Shown here piece after piece: positions 23,396 to 35,608 of a stretch of DNA of 64,000 bases (position 1 is its first letter; every line of letters starts with the position of its first letter). This stretch comes from Ctenosaura bakeri (Eukaryota; Chordata; Lepidosauria; Squamata; Iguanidae), in NCBI GenBank assembly GCA_948474755.1, contig CAOLHI010000618.1, positions 62,001 to 126,000 of the forward strand, written 5' to 3'. The notes under the pieces were generated by a model. It saw only the letters and a list, made by a program, of their open reading frames with translations, searched no databases and was not told the DNA's origin. The translations under genes and the position numbers were made by a program.

Positions 23396-25341
23396 GCCAT
23401 AACAAACAACAAATGATACTACAATATAATAAAACACAATGAAATTTCCATTAAAAATCTTAATTTACTATACCCATCTAACATATGTTAAAACAACAGC
23501 CAACATTATAAACAGCACATTACAGAGTTGACTATGAAAAAATATCTAATAGAAAGGAAACCTCACCTCAACCTCAATTGTGGGAGGGGGGCATTTTGCT
23601 CTTGGGGGAAGCTGGCACTGCTGTTTCCAGATCTGGCCAAGTGGTTGCTTTGCTGCAGTTCTGGGAGGAAGCCTGTTGATGAACAAGAGTCAGAGCCAGC
23701 ACAAAACTCCATTGCGTGATCTTGGCTGAGATCTCACGTGAAGTCTTGTAAGATAGTCAGTCATGTGAGATCAACTGGAGTGCAGGGGCGCGCGCGCGTG
23801 TGTGTACGTGCACGTGTACCTGCTGGTTTTCTGGTCAGGCATTTTTGGCTGAACCTTCAGTACCTTCCCTCTGTGCTTCCACAGATTCCATGTGATTGCC
23901 CAGGTTTGTCTGGCTGCCTTGGAGACCCAGGAAGGAAGTTTTCCATGCCAATGTGGCACAGGTTTTGTTTGTTTGTTCGTTTTTTTACCTTTCCTCGGGT
24001 TTCACTAATTTGTAGTTCTAGCCACACTGGGATGGCACACATTTACTTGGTCTATGCTATACTATGTAGTTGTTCAAGGACTGCTTTCTCATAACTGGCA
24101 AGAATGAAAGGAAGTTGGCAGTGATAGCAGGGGAATACTGAGCACTATGCACATTTGAGAAGGAGAAGCTGTAGGGGTACGAGAGGGGACAGCTGATCCA
24201 GGGGGGCTAGTCTGTGGGTCTACAATCTCCAGTTCTGGCAAACCTCTGTTGGACTGTTCTGATTGCTTCTTATACTGGCAAATCTTAGTATGCATTAATT
24301 ATCATTTACTACATAGTTAATTGCTTCCTGACCTGCCTGGGTCAGCATTGGTCTAGGTTACCTGTTATATCATATTGCATGCTCCTTCTTTCTATTAGCT
24401 GAGAAGTATTCTGGCTTATGCTAACCTACTGTATAATAAAATTGTGGCCATTCACATTTATCCCATAATTCTGGTGTCTAGCCTCTTTGTCTTGATGGAA
24501 ACCTAGTACTGTCAATTTTGTTTGCCACAGAAAATTTAGGATTTAGCATGAAATGAGACTAATTTATCTGATAATAACATTAATTTGCCCTCATCTGTTC
24601 TTCCCACTTGAACTAAAATATAGGACACGAAAGGACTGCACATGCCAAGTTCTCAGCAGACTTGTGATCACAAAGTCAAAACTATTTAAATATAAAGAAT
24701 CTCATTAAATCAGTTTCTCTAATTCAGGAAGAGACAATATGTTCAGATGACCCTTCATAAAAGTCTTTCTATAATCAAAGTTTGCAAAATCAATAAAGTA
24801 GGATGGAGGAAGGGGGAGCAATACTGGTTAATGGGAGAACCTCCCCCCCGAAAAGCTTGGGAAAAGCTTGGAAAACTCTCTGCTTGGAAACATTCCTCTG
24901 CTTGGGATAGAACTCCTATATGTTAAAAGCTATGCTAGGGAAAATATGTAAAAAAGAGCTGAGAAAACTTACTTTATTCTTGTTTAAAGCAGCAAACATT
25001 TCTCTGGTTGGACTACAACTTCCATACGTTGTTAGAAGCTGTGCTGGCAAAGGTGTTAAAATGGAGCTACAGATTCCCCTGTCTTTTTCAATGAAGATAT
25101 GAAAAACTTAATTTTCAACCAGAGAAATATTTGCTAATTGCTGGAGGGAGGAGTGAAGAGGGAGACTGGAAAGAAGATATCTTCCTAGAGTGAAAGCCCA
25201 GGGAACAAAGCCCGAGAGAAGAAGAAAAAATCATTCTTTGTTTGGTCTCTCCTTTATACAGTTGGTTTTAAATAACTGCTAGTGGGAGTTTGCCAGGCTT
25301 TTTACAGAGAATTTTAATATATATGTATTCAACAGGACATA
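23396..25341. other. No recognisable gene
   Basis: Short CG/TG alternation at 23789-23815. Frames of 60-118 codons overlap on both strands without domains. The 24910-25060 segment carries two diverged versions of a 'ggactacaacttccat'-like motif, perhaps a relic of a palindromic DNA transposon. Confidence 0.4.
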
Positions 25342-25767
25342 GGCCCTTTTTGCACCTTATCTCATTACGGTGTCGTCGCGAGGGGATCATGTGAGAAGAC
25401 TCTTGCGAGAGGCACTCATGTCCCCTTCCCCTCCGCAAGGCTCTGTGCTGGGTGGAAGGAAGTGTGAGGGCTCCGTCCCTTCCTTCCTCAGCACAGCTGG
25501 GTACTTTCCCAGGCTGCGCTGGGGGAGGAAGCATGATGGCTGTGCGTCCGGAGGCTCCACATGCAAGGTAAGTGCAGGTGGGGCACAGGAGGGACACACA
25601 ATTGCGCATCATTTTCAGCAACGAACCAAAAATGATATACTGTGCAATCGCCACAGAATCGACTCGGGATTGTTGTGCAATTGTGAGGATGTTATGTGGA
25701 ACGGTCCTTGCAATCCCACAGTGCTCCCGAGGCCATTTTGCAACAGGACTGGCATGCAAAAAGGGCT
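25342..25767 (+). mobile_element. Long Harbinger-like MITE, subfamily A
   Basis: A 426-bp element with ends 'ggccctttttgcacc' and 'catgcaaaaagggct'. The interior is CpG-bearing, with overlapping frames of 68-213 codons on both strands that I treat as non-coding. A donor-like 'aaggtaagtgcagg' has its GT at 25568, 199 bp from the right end. Target duplication has decayed (ATA against CCA). Confidence 0.75.
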
Positions 25768-26353
25768 CCAGTGTGTAGGACTGTAGCATAGGATTCCTAA
25801 TGACTAGAGGTGGGGTGGAGAAAGAGGGAGGGAAAAAAATAACTTCTAGTGGGCATTTATAATGTGGCCATGTATAATGCTTAATGATATCACCAGGGCC
25901 TACCCCCATAGGACCACTTTGTTACCATGACACTATTTCCAGAGAGGTGATGTCCAAGGTCTTGTGTTTATTCTTACACATCTGTAACAGAATTTCAGAA
26001 ATCAGGCTTGTTCAGGAACAAATGGGATTCAGATGTTTCTTTGCCCATAAATTGTCCTGCCAAATTATTTAACTACACTAATGAGTACATGAATACCATC
26101 TGTACTTAGGTGTTTCTAAATGATACTTAACTATTTTCAAGTCGTAAACTCCTAAACTCCAAGTGGCAGCCTATTGCTGAGCTGGGCAATGGCATGAGGG
26201 TCAGGGGCCAATATTTTTCTTCAGACTGTCCTGTGGGCCATTCCCCAACAGTCTGCTCAAATACTTCATTTTTCTCCTCCAGTCACTATCAAAATGGCAA
26301 CAAGAAGTGACATCACCATTTGGAGACAGTATGGAGTTCTGAGGTGCTTTTAG
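25768..26353. other. No recognisable gene
   Basis: Nothing clear. A possible hAT-like relic near 26180-26260 is too diverged to call. Confidence 0.4.
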
Positions 26354-26591
26354 TATGTGTGTGTTATGTGTGACTTCAAGTTGTTTCTAACTTATGGCAA
26401 CCCTAAGACCACCCTATCACAGGGGTTTCTTGGCTAGATTTGTTCAGAGGGGGGTTGTCTTTGCCTTCTGAGGATGAGAGACTGTGACTTGCCCAGGATC
26501 ACCCAGTAGGTTTCCACAGTTGAGCTGAGATTTGAAGCCTGGTCTCCAGAGTCATAGGCCAATGCTCAAACAACTAGGCCATGCTAGCTCT
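26354..26591 (-). repeat. Sauria-type SINE
   Basis: Near full-length reverse copy: tail 'gacttcaagttgtttctaac', 'cttatggcaaccctaag', body 'agatttgttcagagggggg', 'cttgcccaggatcaccc' and head 'ggccatgctagctctgg'. Confidence 0.9.
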
Positions 26592-27153
26592 GGGGGATTT
26601 CACTTCTTTGCACATGTTGAGGTATTTCTATGTGATTTGTGGGCAAAAGTTGCCTGAAAATTCTGTCAAAAATGTTTTCAAAGTGGGGGCTTTGCAGAGC
26701 TTCAGCAGCCACAAAAGTGAGTATCGGGGCACTGTCTGGCCTGGGGGTCACGCTGTGTTTGCCTCTGCTCTGCTGTATCTGGTTGCCCTAACAGCATAAC
26801 ATTTTCCTGTGATAGTCACTTCCCCTTCCTCTTTCTTTCTCTGTACTCGTCATTACAAAAATGAAAATCTTACAAAGATTTTTTGTTTCTTCAACCAGAT
26901 ATAACAGTCACCATGTTTCTTGGTACTAAATCTTCATATGATTTTGGTATATTAAAATAGCATGAACAAAGCCAGCTATGTAAATATGTTTGCTGGATAT
27001 GTTAGTATAGTTGTAGTATGTTGCCAGAAGTTTCCAAATATGTGTAAAGAGGTTCCCCATAGCAGATCATTATTTGATCTCAGAAATCAATTTTTATTGA
27101 TTGTGTGTGTCACATGTCAGTAAAGATTGGACCAAACCTGTAGAAAATACTTT

Positions 27154-27590
27154 GTGATGTGGGTTGTTAAGTGCACCTGTGAAAAGCCATGTGACTTTAG
27201 TTGAGTCATGCTGATGAGCAATCAGGGGAGAAGGTTGCATCAGGTGTGGGGAGAATGCAAAGGCTGGCAGGATTGCTTCAGCTAGTGTGAGTATAAATGT
27301 AGCTGAGAGCTAGCCAACAAGTTGCATACAGTGCTTGATGTGTCTGCCGAAGGCTCTGTCAGAAAGAGCAAGCAGAGGGATACTGGAATGCCTTCTGGAG
27401 ATTCTTGTAAATATGTACACATTGTAACAAATATGTACACATTGTAACAAATTGCCTCCTTGATGGAAGAGAACAATTGGCGTGGGTGAGTTTTTCCTGA
27501 CTACAGTGCATTGCTGCTAAGTTATTCTCTGCTGCTGGGCATGCTCCCAAAGCTGTGGGAGCAATCTCTGCTATATTTTGGGCGTGACAA
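27154..27590 (+). mobile_element. Possible solo LTR
   Basis: Promoter-like 'gagtataaatgtagctgag' at 27290-27308 sits in a non-coding block that starts near 'tgatgtgggttgtt' and ends near 'gggcgtgacaaca', giving TG...CA termini. Two copies of a 20-bp unit lie in tandem at 27409-27448. No internal retroviral or gypsy coding sequence adjoins it. The termini were chosen by eye and no target duplication is evident. Confidence 0.22.
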
Positions 27591-27592
27591 CA

Positions 27593-27629
<37 letters not shown>

Positions 27630-27686
27630 TCAAAAAATAGATAGAAGATAGATAGATAATTGTGTGTGTGTGTGTGTGTGTGTGTA
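27590..27686. repeat. Compound microsatellite (CA)n-(GATA)n-(TG)n
   Basis: CA repeats with CG interruptions (27590-27629), a short GATA run (27636-27658), then (TG)n (27660-27686). CA and TG arms in one cluster can pair as a hairpin. Confidence 0.9.
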
Positions 27687-28054
27687 GGTAGACATGGTGG
27701 AAGGATTTTTTTTATGCCCTGCACCAAGAGAAGCCTTGCCTTGAGCAAGGACAGTGAGACGCTTCACAAGGCAAAACAGGACCAGGACAGTTTGTAGGAT
27801 GTTGACTGGTTGTAGACACCTGAAACCAGATTTGGGCCTGGAAGATCAAGGGAAAGTGTGGATGCGTGGAAGCTGAGTGGTAAATCAGTATATTTTATGA
27901 CATTGTCCACCATCATTCCTGTTTATAAGATATGTGCAATTTGATAGTTAGTTGTTAGTTTCAAATTTCCTGGCTTTATGATGCTTAAATCACCACCAAA
28001 TAGATTTAACATTGGTTTTTAGTTCACTGAATTATTTTGCAGCTGAGGCAAAAG

Positions 28055-28474
28055 GGCCCTTTTCACACGGCATTTGCCATGTGAAAGAGAGCCTGGAGTG
28101 TCACATGATTGTGAGGAGTGATCTACATAACACACTCCCAATTGTGCGACGCTTCAGGGGCCGACAGGTGCTGATCGTACACCTTTCATTTTCAGCTGGA
28201 AGCCAAAAATGCTGCGTGATCGTGCATTGCTCCTGGGACTTGCACGCACTTACCTGGCATGCGGAACCTCCAGAGCCACGCTGGTCATGCTTCCTGCCGC
28301 AGTGCAGCCTGGGAAACTCCCAGGCTGCAGTGTGGAAAGAACAGGCAGGGCTCTCATGCTAGCAGGCAGCTCCTGCAGAGCTGAAGCAGCAGGGATGCGA
28401 GAGCCTCTTACAGGAGGCTGCTCGCATGATCCCTGCACCCCAGCGCTGGAAAAAGGTAAGGTGCAGAAAGGGCC
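28055..28474 (-). mobile_element. Long Harbinger-like MITE, subfamily A
   Basis: A 420-bp element with ends 'ggcccttttcacacgg' and 'aggtgcagaaagggcc'. Both flanks read AAG (28052-28054, 28475-28477), consistent with a 3-bp duplication although not the usual TWA. On the minus strand 'ccaggtaagtgcg' (donor complement 28248-28253) lies 198 bp from the corresponding end. Frames of 62-116 codons inside are not credible genes. Confidence 0.75.
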
Positions 28475-28917
28475 AAGGTCTCCTCCTTGTGACCTCTGAA
28501 GGATCCATTCTCCTGACTTCCCAAGGCCCCACCCTATTCTGAGCTATTGGCCCTGAAACCTCTGCAAATGGGAACCTGCTGATCTGGCAACTCTATATGT
28601 GACCACTGAAGGGAATGTAGAACTTTACATTATGATGAGTGGGATTTGTGAAATAAGTATGGCTAGGTTCCTACTGAAATATTAATTTTTTCATCTCAAC
28701 AGGTATCTCATTTATAAACAAAATAAAACACTGCCCCTGATGCTTTTGATTTGTCCCAACTAAAGTAGTTGAATCAATTGCTGAATGATGAGTCAACTCA
28801 TATTCAAATCCAATTTCTTTAATGGGCCTCCTTTTGTTGGGATTAACAGTAAAATTTAGATTTGTATGTTTTCACCCTCAGTTGACAGTCATTTCTTCTC
28901 TGTTAACAGTTTTCAAT

Positions 28918-28951
<34 letters not shown>

Positions 28952-29999
28952 ATATATGTATGTATGTATATGTATATATGTATATGTATGTATATATATA
29001 TGTATGTATATGCATTCAGATAATTTGTGTAGAAAACACAGAAATGTTAACCAGTCTTGCTTTGTAACATGATCAACCTTCTACACCAAAATATTTGGCT
29101 CTTTGTGCAGTCTGGAATCTTAATGGAACAATACCTTTGTGTGGTTGACTGTGCTTGTGAATCGTACCAGAATGTTTCAGTAAATGCCAAAGGCTGCACA
29201 GCTCCAGGTGATTCTAAAATGACATTGCTAAGAAGATTAGATGCTTTACCCCAAGGATTAGGCCTATGGCATGCTGTAGGTGAGTACATGCCATAGTGAT
29301 ACAGCAGGAGGAAAACTGCCTACCCATCCTCAAAATCATTTTTAGTAGCTCAATGAAATGCTGAATTTAATTAAATATATTCATTATTTATATAGTGCTA
29401 TAGGTATGCCTGGAGCTTTACTATTAAAGAAGAAGAAAGGAAGAAGGAAAGACAAGTTTTGCTTTCAGGAGCTTGTAGTTTGACTTATGCCTTCAATAAA
29501 GGGAAATCTGAACTAAGCATCCTACCAGCGTGTGAAGAAGATACTAAAGAAACACTGGTGGGCCATCTCTGTATGCTATAGTGTCATTTCTATGGTTAGT
29601 GAAAATCCCATTTGAGTCAGCAGATCATTTTATTTTATTATAAGGCTGATTTAAATTGTGAAAATTCTAGCACTGAGAAGAGAAAGAAAAGCTCAAATTC
29701 TGTGCTCCACATGGTTATTTCATTTCCTAATGTGCAATGGCTCAGTCGATGTATTAGAACAAATCATATTATTTGCCAGCAGAAGGATGGAAATAGTATG
29801 GTTACTAGACTGCTAACCATACCTCCCTGTGTTACTTCAGTGGAGAAACCCTATCCTGGGGTCTACAATTTTAATATTAAAATATGATTCTATGTGCCAG
29901 ATAAGTCCCCTGAAGGGGGGCATATAGGCAGTAATAGTCAAAGATCGAAAACCAGGATAGGCCAGTAAAATCCCTAGTCACGTAGCCCTAAGAGACCAC
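28475..29999. other. No recognisable gene; TA-rich microsatellite
   Basis: A (TA)n/(TATG)n/(TACA)n tract at 28914-29012 is the only clear repeat. The small frames at 28822-29072 are its translation. The 79-codon plus frame at 29057-29296 and the 91-codon frame at 29612-29887 show no domain. Confidence 0.45.
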
Positions 30000-30059
30000 A
30001 AGATGTTTAAACCCGTAATAAACAAAGGGTCCACAGCCCCAGGAAGCTGACTTGAGGGG

Positions 30060-30737
30060 ATTAGTGTGTCTGCCCCAAGTTGAAGAAATATTCCATCAGG
30101 CGAGGACCATTTACATGAAGTCATACCACAAAACACAGCTGAAGATCCTGAGACTTTGGCAACACCTTGTAATCTCATCACACAAAGGAAATTACCATGG
30201 TGGAGCTTCGTTATCGCTTCAACACCCATTGTTCTCTCCGGGAAAGGATTAGTCCTCCAGGTACTTTCCCCCCTACAAATAGTGCCTATTTTCAAGTGGT
30301 TCTTTGCATCACCCTCAGTCATCCCAGCAGACAATTGATCCACCTGTTGAGTGATCCCCTTAGCCCTGTCCGTGCTGAGCCCCACTTCTCAGCTGTTTTT
30401 CCCAGACCAATGTTTTCAGGACAAAGGTGCAGTATCACGCCAGCTACACCCCTTAATATTCCCTTATGCAGTTTCCTCTCTTTTGCTTCTCAATAGATCT
30501 TGGGTGCGTGTGTGAGTGATTGCGTTGCTGTGTGAGGCTTTCATTCAATGAAATCATTTATTGGACATTTTTGTTTGGTTTTTGGCTTGGCCTGACCCTG
30601 TAAAAACTGGGTTAAAAGACCCTGCTAGGTCATCCTGCCTCTCGTATTGCTATTGCTTGTGCACTGGCTAGTTTCCATTCCCCATTACGTGGAGCACATT
30701 GAGGTGTCCCCCAAGCGACCCCAGAAATCAGGGTAAC
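30060..30737 (-). mobile_element. Possible LTR or other retroelement fragment
   Basis: On the minus strand it begins 'tgttaccctgatttctgggg' (30718-30737) and holds an AATAAA signal in 'gtccaataaatgatttc' (30549-30565). Its composition is higher in GC than its surroundings. A 135-codon minus frame (29978-30385) has no recognisable domain. It could be the long terminal repeat of an old retroelement or a host sequence; the other boundary is not clear. Confidence 0.25.
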
Positions 30738-30959
30738 ACCTGACACACACCAAAAAGAAAAAAAAAAGAAAGGGAAAAAAAGAAAATGGAACTCTTGTTT
30801 AGGAGAAATAGGTAGTGCAGGCTATTCTGTCCTAAGGCATGTGGCTAACAGATAGCTGGTGTAATGGAGATAGCTGGGCTTGAGAGACCTAAGTGCCCCC
30901 TTCATAAGCATAAGAAAAAAACACTTGGATCCATTCTGGAAAGTTGTGGCAACAAGTAT

Positions 30960-31235
30960 GAACATAACAAGAGCCATTTTGGATCAGGCCGAATACACAT
31001 CCTAGTCCAGTTTATGCTAGTTAAGCATCTTGTTCATGCAAGAGCCAACCACTTGCCTATGGGATGTTTGCAAACAGAATGTGAGTGCAATCTCCTCCTC
31101 ATTTTCCTCAGCAATCAGTAGTGAGAAGCATACTGCCTGTAACTAGAGTTGCTCATGTAGTAGCTATTGACACCCTTATCCTTCATGATGAATATGGTGG
31201 ACCATCTCTTAAGTTTTATCTGGCCTCATGCCTAA
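30960..31235 (+). repeat. CR1-like retroposon 3' fragment
   Basis: A run of motifs typical of a widespread reptile retroposon: 'ttggatcaggccgaa', 'agtccagtttatgctag', 'agccaaccacttgcctatgg', then 'gaagcatactgcctgtaac' and a diverged 'tagctattgacacccttatc'. No frame survives. Confidence 0.55.
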
Positions 31236-32451
31236 CATTGCCAAAGTTGTGACAAAATTATATCAAAGGCACCAAGCCACAATTTCCATCAATGAGGACC
31301 CTAACAGATCATCCAGAACCTCAGAGGGAGAAAGTGTAGAAAAGGCATTTCAAAACTGAAGGAATGATGACTTGGGATGATGGTTTTACATGGAGCAAGT
31401 GGACTTGACTGAAAGCTTGTTGGTCAGCTCAGTCTGTTAAGCCCCATGCATGACGGCCGGCTAATCTTGGTCCCGACTGGCCAGCTATTTATGTCATTCC
31501 TTGGGAGCCCATGAAATTCCAAAGGCTCTTGGACAGAGGAAGCTTGGCATGCAGTGCCACTGCTGGACCTGATGCAGTTGTTGTCTTTGCTGCTTGGACA
31601 CAAATGTGGGATCCCAGATAAGTCTGGTTGCCTATAATTATGATGTATTACACTTCACTGTAACCAGGGCCCACACTAGTTTTTGTGGATGGTAGTGCCT
31701 AGTAGTAGTAGTGGTGGCAGCCTTCTATTTGCATATGGATCTTTTCCATGATAGGGCTTTGTCCTCTTTGATGCCGTTCATGATTCCCTCTAGCGAATTT
31801 CACAGCATGATCATCTTGCTATGTAAAAATGGATTTAGGTGAACAGAATCTGCCTTGGGCAGAAGGTAACTTTCTTAATGCATTGAATGGCACTTGTGCC
31901 ACAGACTCCATTATCAGAATGCCCTGTCTATATCAACAGAGTGACAGCTCTTTGATGCTGGCACACTTCTGAAGATACTACTCTGACAGTTGTGAAAATT
32001 GGAATCTGTCTGCTCTCACAATATATTAGGAAGCATAGCAAATATGTGAAGTTTCAGCACTCATAGCATTCTTTTAAATTCCAAATGCTCAGTTTATAGT
32101 GTTATTGCTTCTTGGTTTATATGCCTTTCTTCTTTCAAAGCCTTAAATCTATATGGGGTCAGTCTCTGAGTAAACATTCTCTATTCCAGTTTGCCCAGAA
32201 GCCACTGCTTTAGTAGATTCTACACCCAGTAAAGTAATCTTGTATAAAACTCTTGCATGTAATTTTGAGTCTTCTTACTTCTAGACATTTTGCAAATAAA
32301 CACTCACTCACTCAGGACCAAACTAGGCAAGAGATTAAAGACATGGTTGCATTTGCATGTCTTTATTTTATTTTTAAAATGTTTAAAATTCCAGCCCTTC
32401 CCCGATGATCAAAAACCACTCTCCTTAAACTCTTAAAAAGCATATAGCAAC
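31236..32451. other. No recognisable gene
   Basis: Stop-rich sequence; possible weak L2-like 3' tail at 32360-32450. Confidence 0.45.
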
Positions 32452-33425
32452 TTAGAATCATAGCAAGATAGAATCATAGAGATGGAAGAGACCACAAGGA
32501 CCATCCAGTCCAGCCCCCTGCCATGCAGGAATATACAAGCAAAGCACTCCTGGCACATGATCACTAAGCCTCTGTTTAAAAACTTCCAAAGAAGGAGACT
32601 CTATCACACTCTGAGGTAACATATTCCACTGTTGAACAGGAAATTCTTCATCAAATTTAGGTGAAACCTCTCTTCCTGACATTTGAAGCCATTGCTTCAT
32701 GTCCTAGTCCTGGAGCAGCAGAAAACAAGCTTGCTCCATCTCCCATATGACATCCTTTCAATTATTTAAACATGGCTATCATGTCACCTCTTAACTTTCT
32801 CTTCTCCAAGCTAAACATACCCATTTCCTTTAGCTGCTTCTCACAGGGTATGGCTTCTAGCCCTTTCACCATTTTGGCTGCCCTCCTCTGGGCATGTTCC
32901 AGCTTGTCAATGCCTTTCTTGAATTGTAGTGCCCAGAACTGAGCACAGTATTCCAGGTGAGGTCTGACCAAAGCAGAATAGAGTGGTGCTACTACTTCCC
33001 TTGACCTAGACACTATATTTCTGTTCATGCAGTCTAGAATTGTATTGTTTTTTCTGGTTGCCACATCATACTGTTGACTCATGTTCAGCTTGTGGTGTGC
33101 TAAGACTCCTAGATCCCTTTCACATTTACTGTGGTCAAGACACGTTTCACTCATCCTATATATGTACATTTCATTTTTTTCTGCCCAACTGTGGTATCTT
33201 ACATTTTTGTCCACTGAAATTCATTTTGATAGTTTTGACCAAGCTCTTTAATCTGTTAAGGTCATTTTGAATTCTGATCTTGTTTTCTGGGGTATTAGCT
33301 ACCCAGATTTGATAAACATGCTCTCTATGCCATCCTCCAAATAATCTATAAAGATGTTTAGGAGCACTAGGCCCATGACAGAACCCTGTGGCACCCCACT
33401 AGTCACTTCTCTCCAGGATAAAAAC
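32452..33425 (-). mobile_element. CR1 LINE, 5'-truncated 3' end
   Basis: The 3' terminus is the 'agaatcatag'/'agaatcatagagatggaag' repeat at 32455-32485, the hallmark CR1 end on the reverse strand. It runs back through the 3' untranslated region and the ORF2 C-terminal half to 'accctgtggcaccccac' (about 33389-33405). A small deletion near 33300 removes part of the 'tgtcatctgcaaa' block. Confidence 0.9.
32762..33214 (-). pseudogene. CR1 ORF2 reverse transcriptase C-terminal fragment
   Basis: A 150-codon uninterrupted stretch containing 'LYSALVRPHLEYCAQFWAL', 'DKLEHAQRRAAKMVKGLE' and 'RDLGVLAHHKLNMSQQ', the conserved post-catalytic region of CR1 reverse transcriptase. The catalytic palm and endonuclease are missing, so it is a dead fragment; the first residues follow a stop in the family frame. 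Confidence 0.85.
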
Positions 33426-35605
33426 AAAGCAGGAAAGGAGTTTGGGGTGGACAACTTTCTCATATCCATTTATCTTCTAGAGAATGATTTTCTTGATACA
33501 TTATGCTAGTGTGGTAGTCTGGTGTACTTTTTGCAGGGTTGTGCAATGGGAGAAGATCCTTGTCCTTGCCATTGAGAGGAAAAATTGCCAGCTCCTGATT
33601 GGCCTGTTTTTACTATTTCTATTTCTGGGTGGGTTCTTGAAGCCAGGGTGTTCTGGGAAGGCTGGCTTATCCTTATCCATGTATCCTGTGACAAAGGGGA
33701 TGAGCTCATACTAATCAAGTGTATGTTGTATGTGGAAATATCTGATTGATCATCTGTTGCTTTGTTTTGTTTCTGAAACGCTACAAAGATCTTGATAGCT
33801 GAAAGTATAGTAAAAAACTGCTTGGTGTTTTGATGTGGCCCATTTGACTAATACATATTAAAATAACAGGTTGTTTTTGCACTAGTCTTGGATTTTAAAG
33901 CTCTAAAAACTTGAGATCAAGGTTGGGACAAATTTGGGAGAAAGAACTGACTTACATCACATATACCTGCTCATCATCCTAAAGAAGAATGATCATCTTC
34001 TTTGGAGATCCTATTTAGCTGATTTTGGTTTCAGAGTTGGAATGGGAAGGGCAAGTGGGTAGATGGCCTTTGTTTTTAAGGCACTGAAATGATGGAATTC
34101 TGTCTGAGCATTTTCACTTGGTGCCTGATTTACTCTCCGCTGGGGACCAACTTGTATGTCCAGTTCTTTCAAATGACAACTGACAAGAGGGTGAATTCAC
34201 AATATAAGAGAAGACAGATATATTACAAACCAACAACCCCCCCCCCAAAAAAAAACATTAATGGGCTGGTTGTAATTTTTATGAATTTTTAATTTATGGT
34301 CTTGCTGTTACTCTTTGTTAGCTTTTTTATTCTTATTATTTCTTATTTTTAATAATATGACGTTTGTCAACTGACTATGTGAAGGAAAGATATAAATTCC
34401 TAAAATAACCACAGAAATGATGAAGAATGATAGACTTTCCCAATAAATTTAGTTTGAGTTATGGAATGCAAGCAATGGGGAAATGCACTGTAAAATCTGT
34501 TTGTCAGGAAGACAACAGGAAAAGTGCTGAGGTAGAGCTTTTTTTCTTGGACTGGAGGAGATGCTGACTGAATAGGATAACCCCCCTTTCTTTATTCCAA
34601 GGATGTAGAACATGAGGGTGTTCTCTCTTGGCACTACAGGGAATACCTTGGCAACTGCTTAAGATGTATTAGAGAACTGCCATGACAAGAAGTCAGTCTA
34701 GCAAAAAACAGAATCAAGAAAATTGTTTAATGATATCATACTTTCTTCACCTAATGTTTTTTTATTTTAGAGCTGGTGTCAGAAAAGTGTCATTCTACTG
34801 AGGTGAATCTGGGATTTATTTAACTTATGCTAGCTCTGAATTTTGCCCTCTGTTTCTTCTGCTGTTGTCAAGTAAACTACGGAATGGATTTTGTTATCTC
34901 CATGCCAGAAACATGGTTATAATGAAGTACAAGCACTGGCGATTTCTATAAATATCATAGAACTGGGAATTTACTCTGATGTTTCTCAGGGGATCTAATT
35001 TAAAACTGCATTGTTGGTGAAACTCAGGTCAAGAGTAAAGAAGTAACTATGAGGGAAATGCAGTTTGACAGCTGAAATATCATTGAGCATGGTAGGTTAA
35101 GCTATGAAGGGCTTCATGTAAAAAGTCTTTTTTGGGAATGTCATAGAAAATGATATTTCATCTTTCTTTCTAATTTTCCACACTGACTATGCACTGCTGT
35201 CCTTTTTTGTTGTCAAAGTTTGAAAAGTTTTGTGGAGTTAGATAAAAGATTTGGGGATGTGTTCACTGTAAAATGGCAAATTCTTTGGAACCCATGCTGG
35301 ATAATTTGGACCTTCTATGGATTGTGTAAACCAAGCAATTGCTGAAGAAACTGTTTGAAATCTTACAACAAATTAATCCTCTGGGCAATTCTCCTATGGT
35401 TGAGAGAGGAACTCAACATAGGTGTTCTACTTCAAGAATACATCTAGGAGAACTTGGAATCCAACATTTACACTTCAGTTTCAAAAGGTCAAGTTATCAT
35501 TCATTAGTGCCTGTCAGTTGTTCTACAAAATAATTTATTCTTTATTTTAAATGTTTATATTTATCACAGTAGAGTCTACAAGTATAGACATCAAGCAAAT
35601 GTATC
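33426..35605. other. No recognisable gene
   Basis: AT-rich sequence with a C-run/A-run at 34239-34255. No frame above 76 codons and no domain. Confidence 0.45.
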
Positions 35606-35608
35606 TAA

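Noticed and set aside
25268..25909. 213-codon minus-strand frame
   Set aside because: It spans a Harbinger-like MITE and its flanks, with no domain, and conflicts with an open plus frame of 138 codons in the same place.
27590..27686. CRISPR-like array
   Set aside because: It is a simple dinucleotide/tetranucleotide microsatellite without spacers, in a eukaryotic context.
32762..33214. Intact reverse transcriptase gene
   Set aside because: Only the post-catalytic C-terminal part of CR1 is present.
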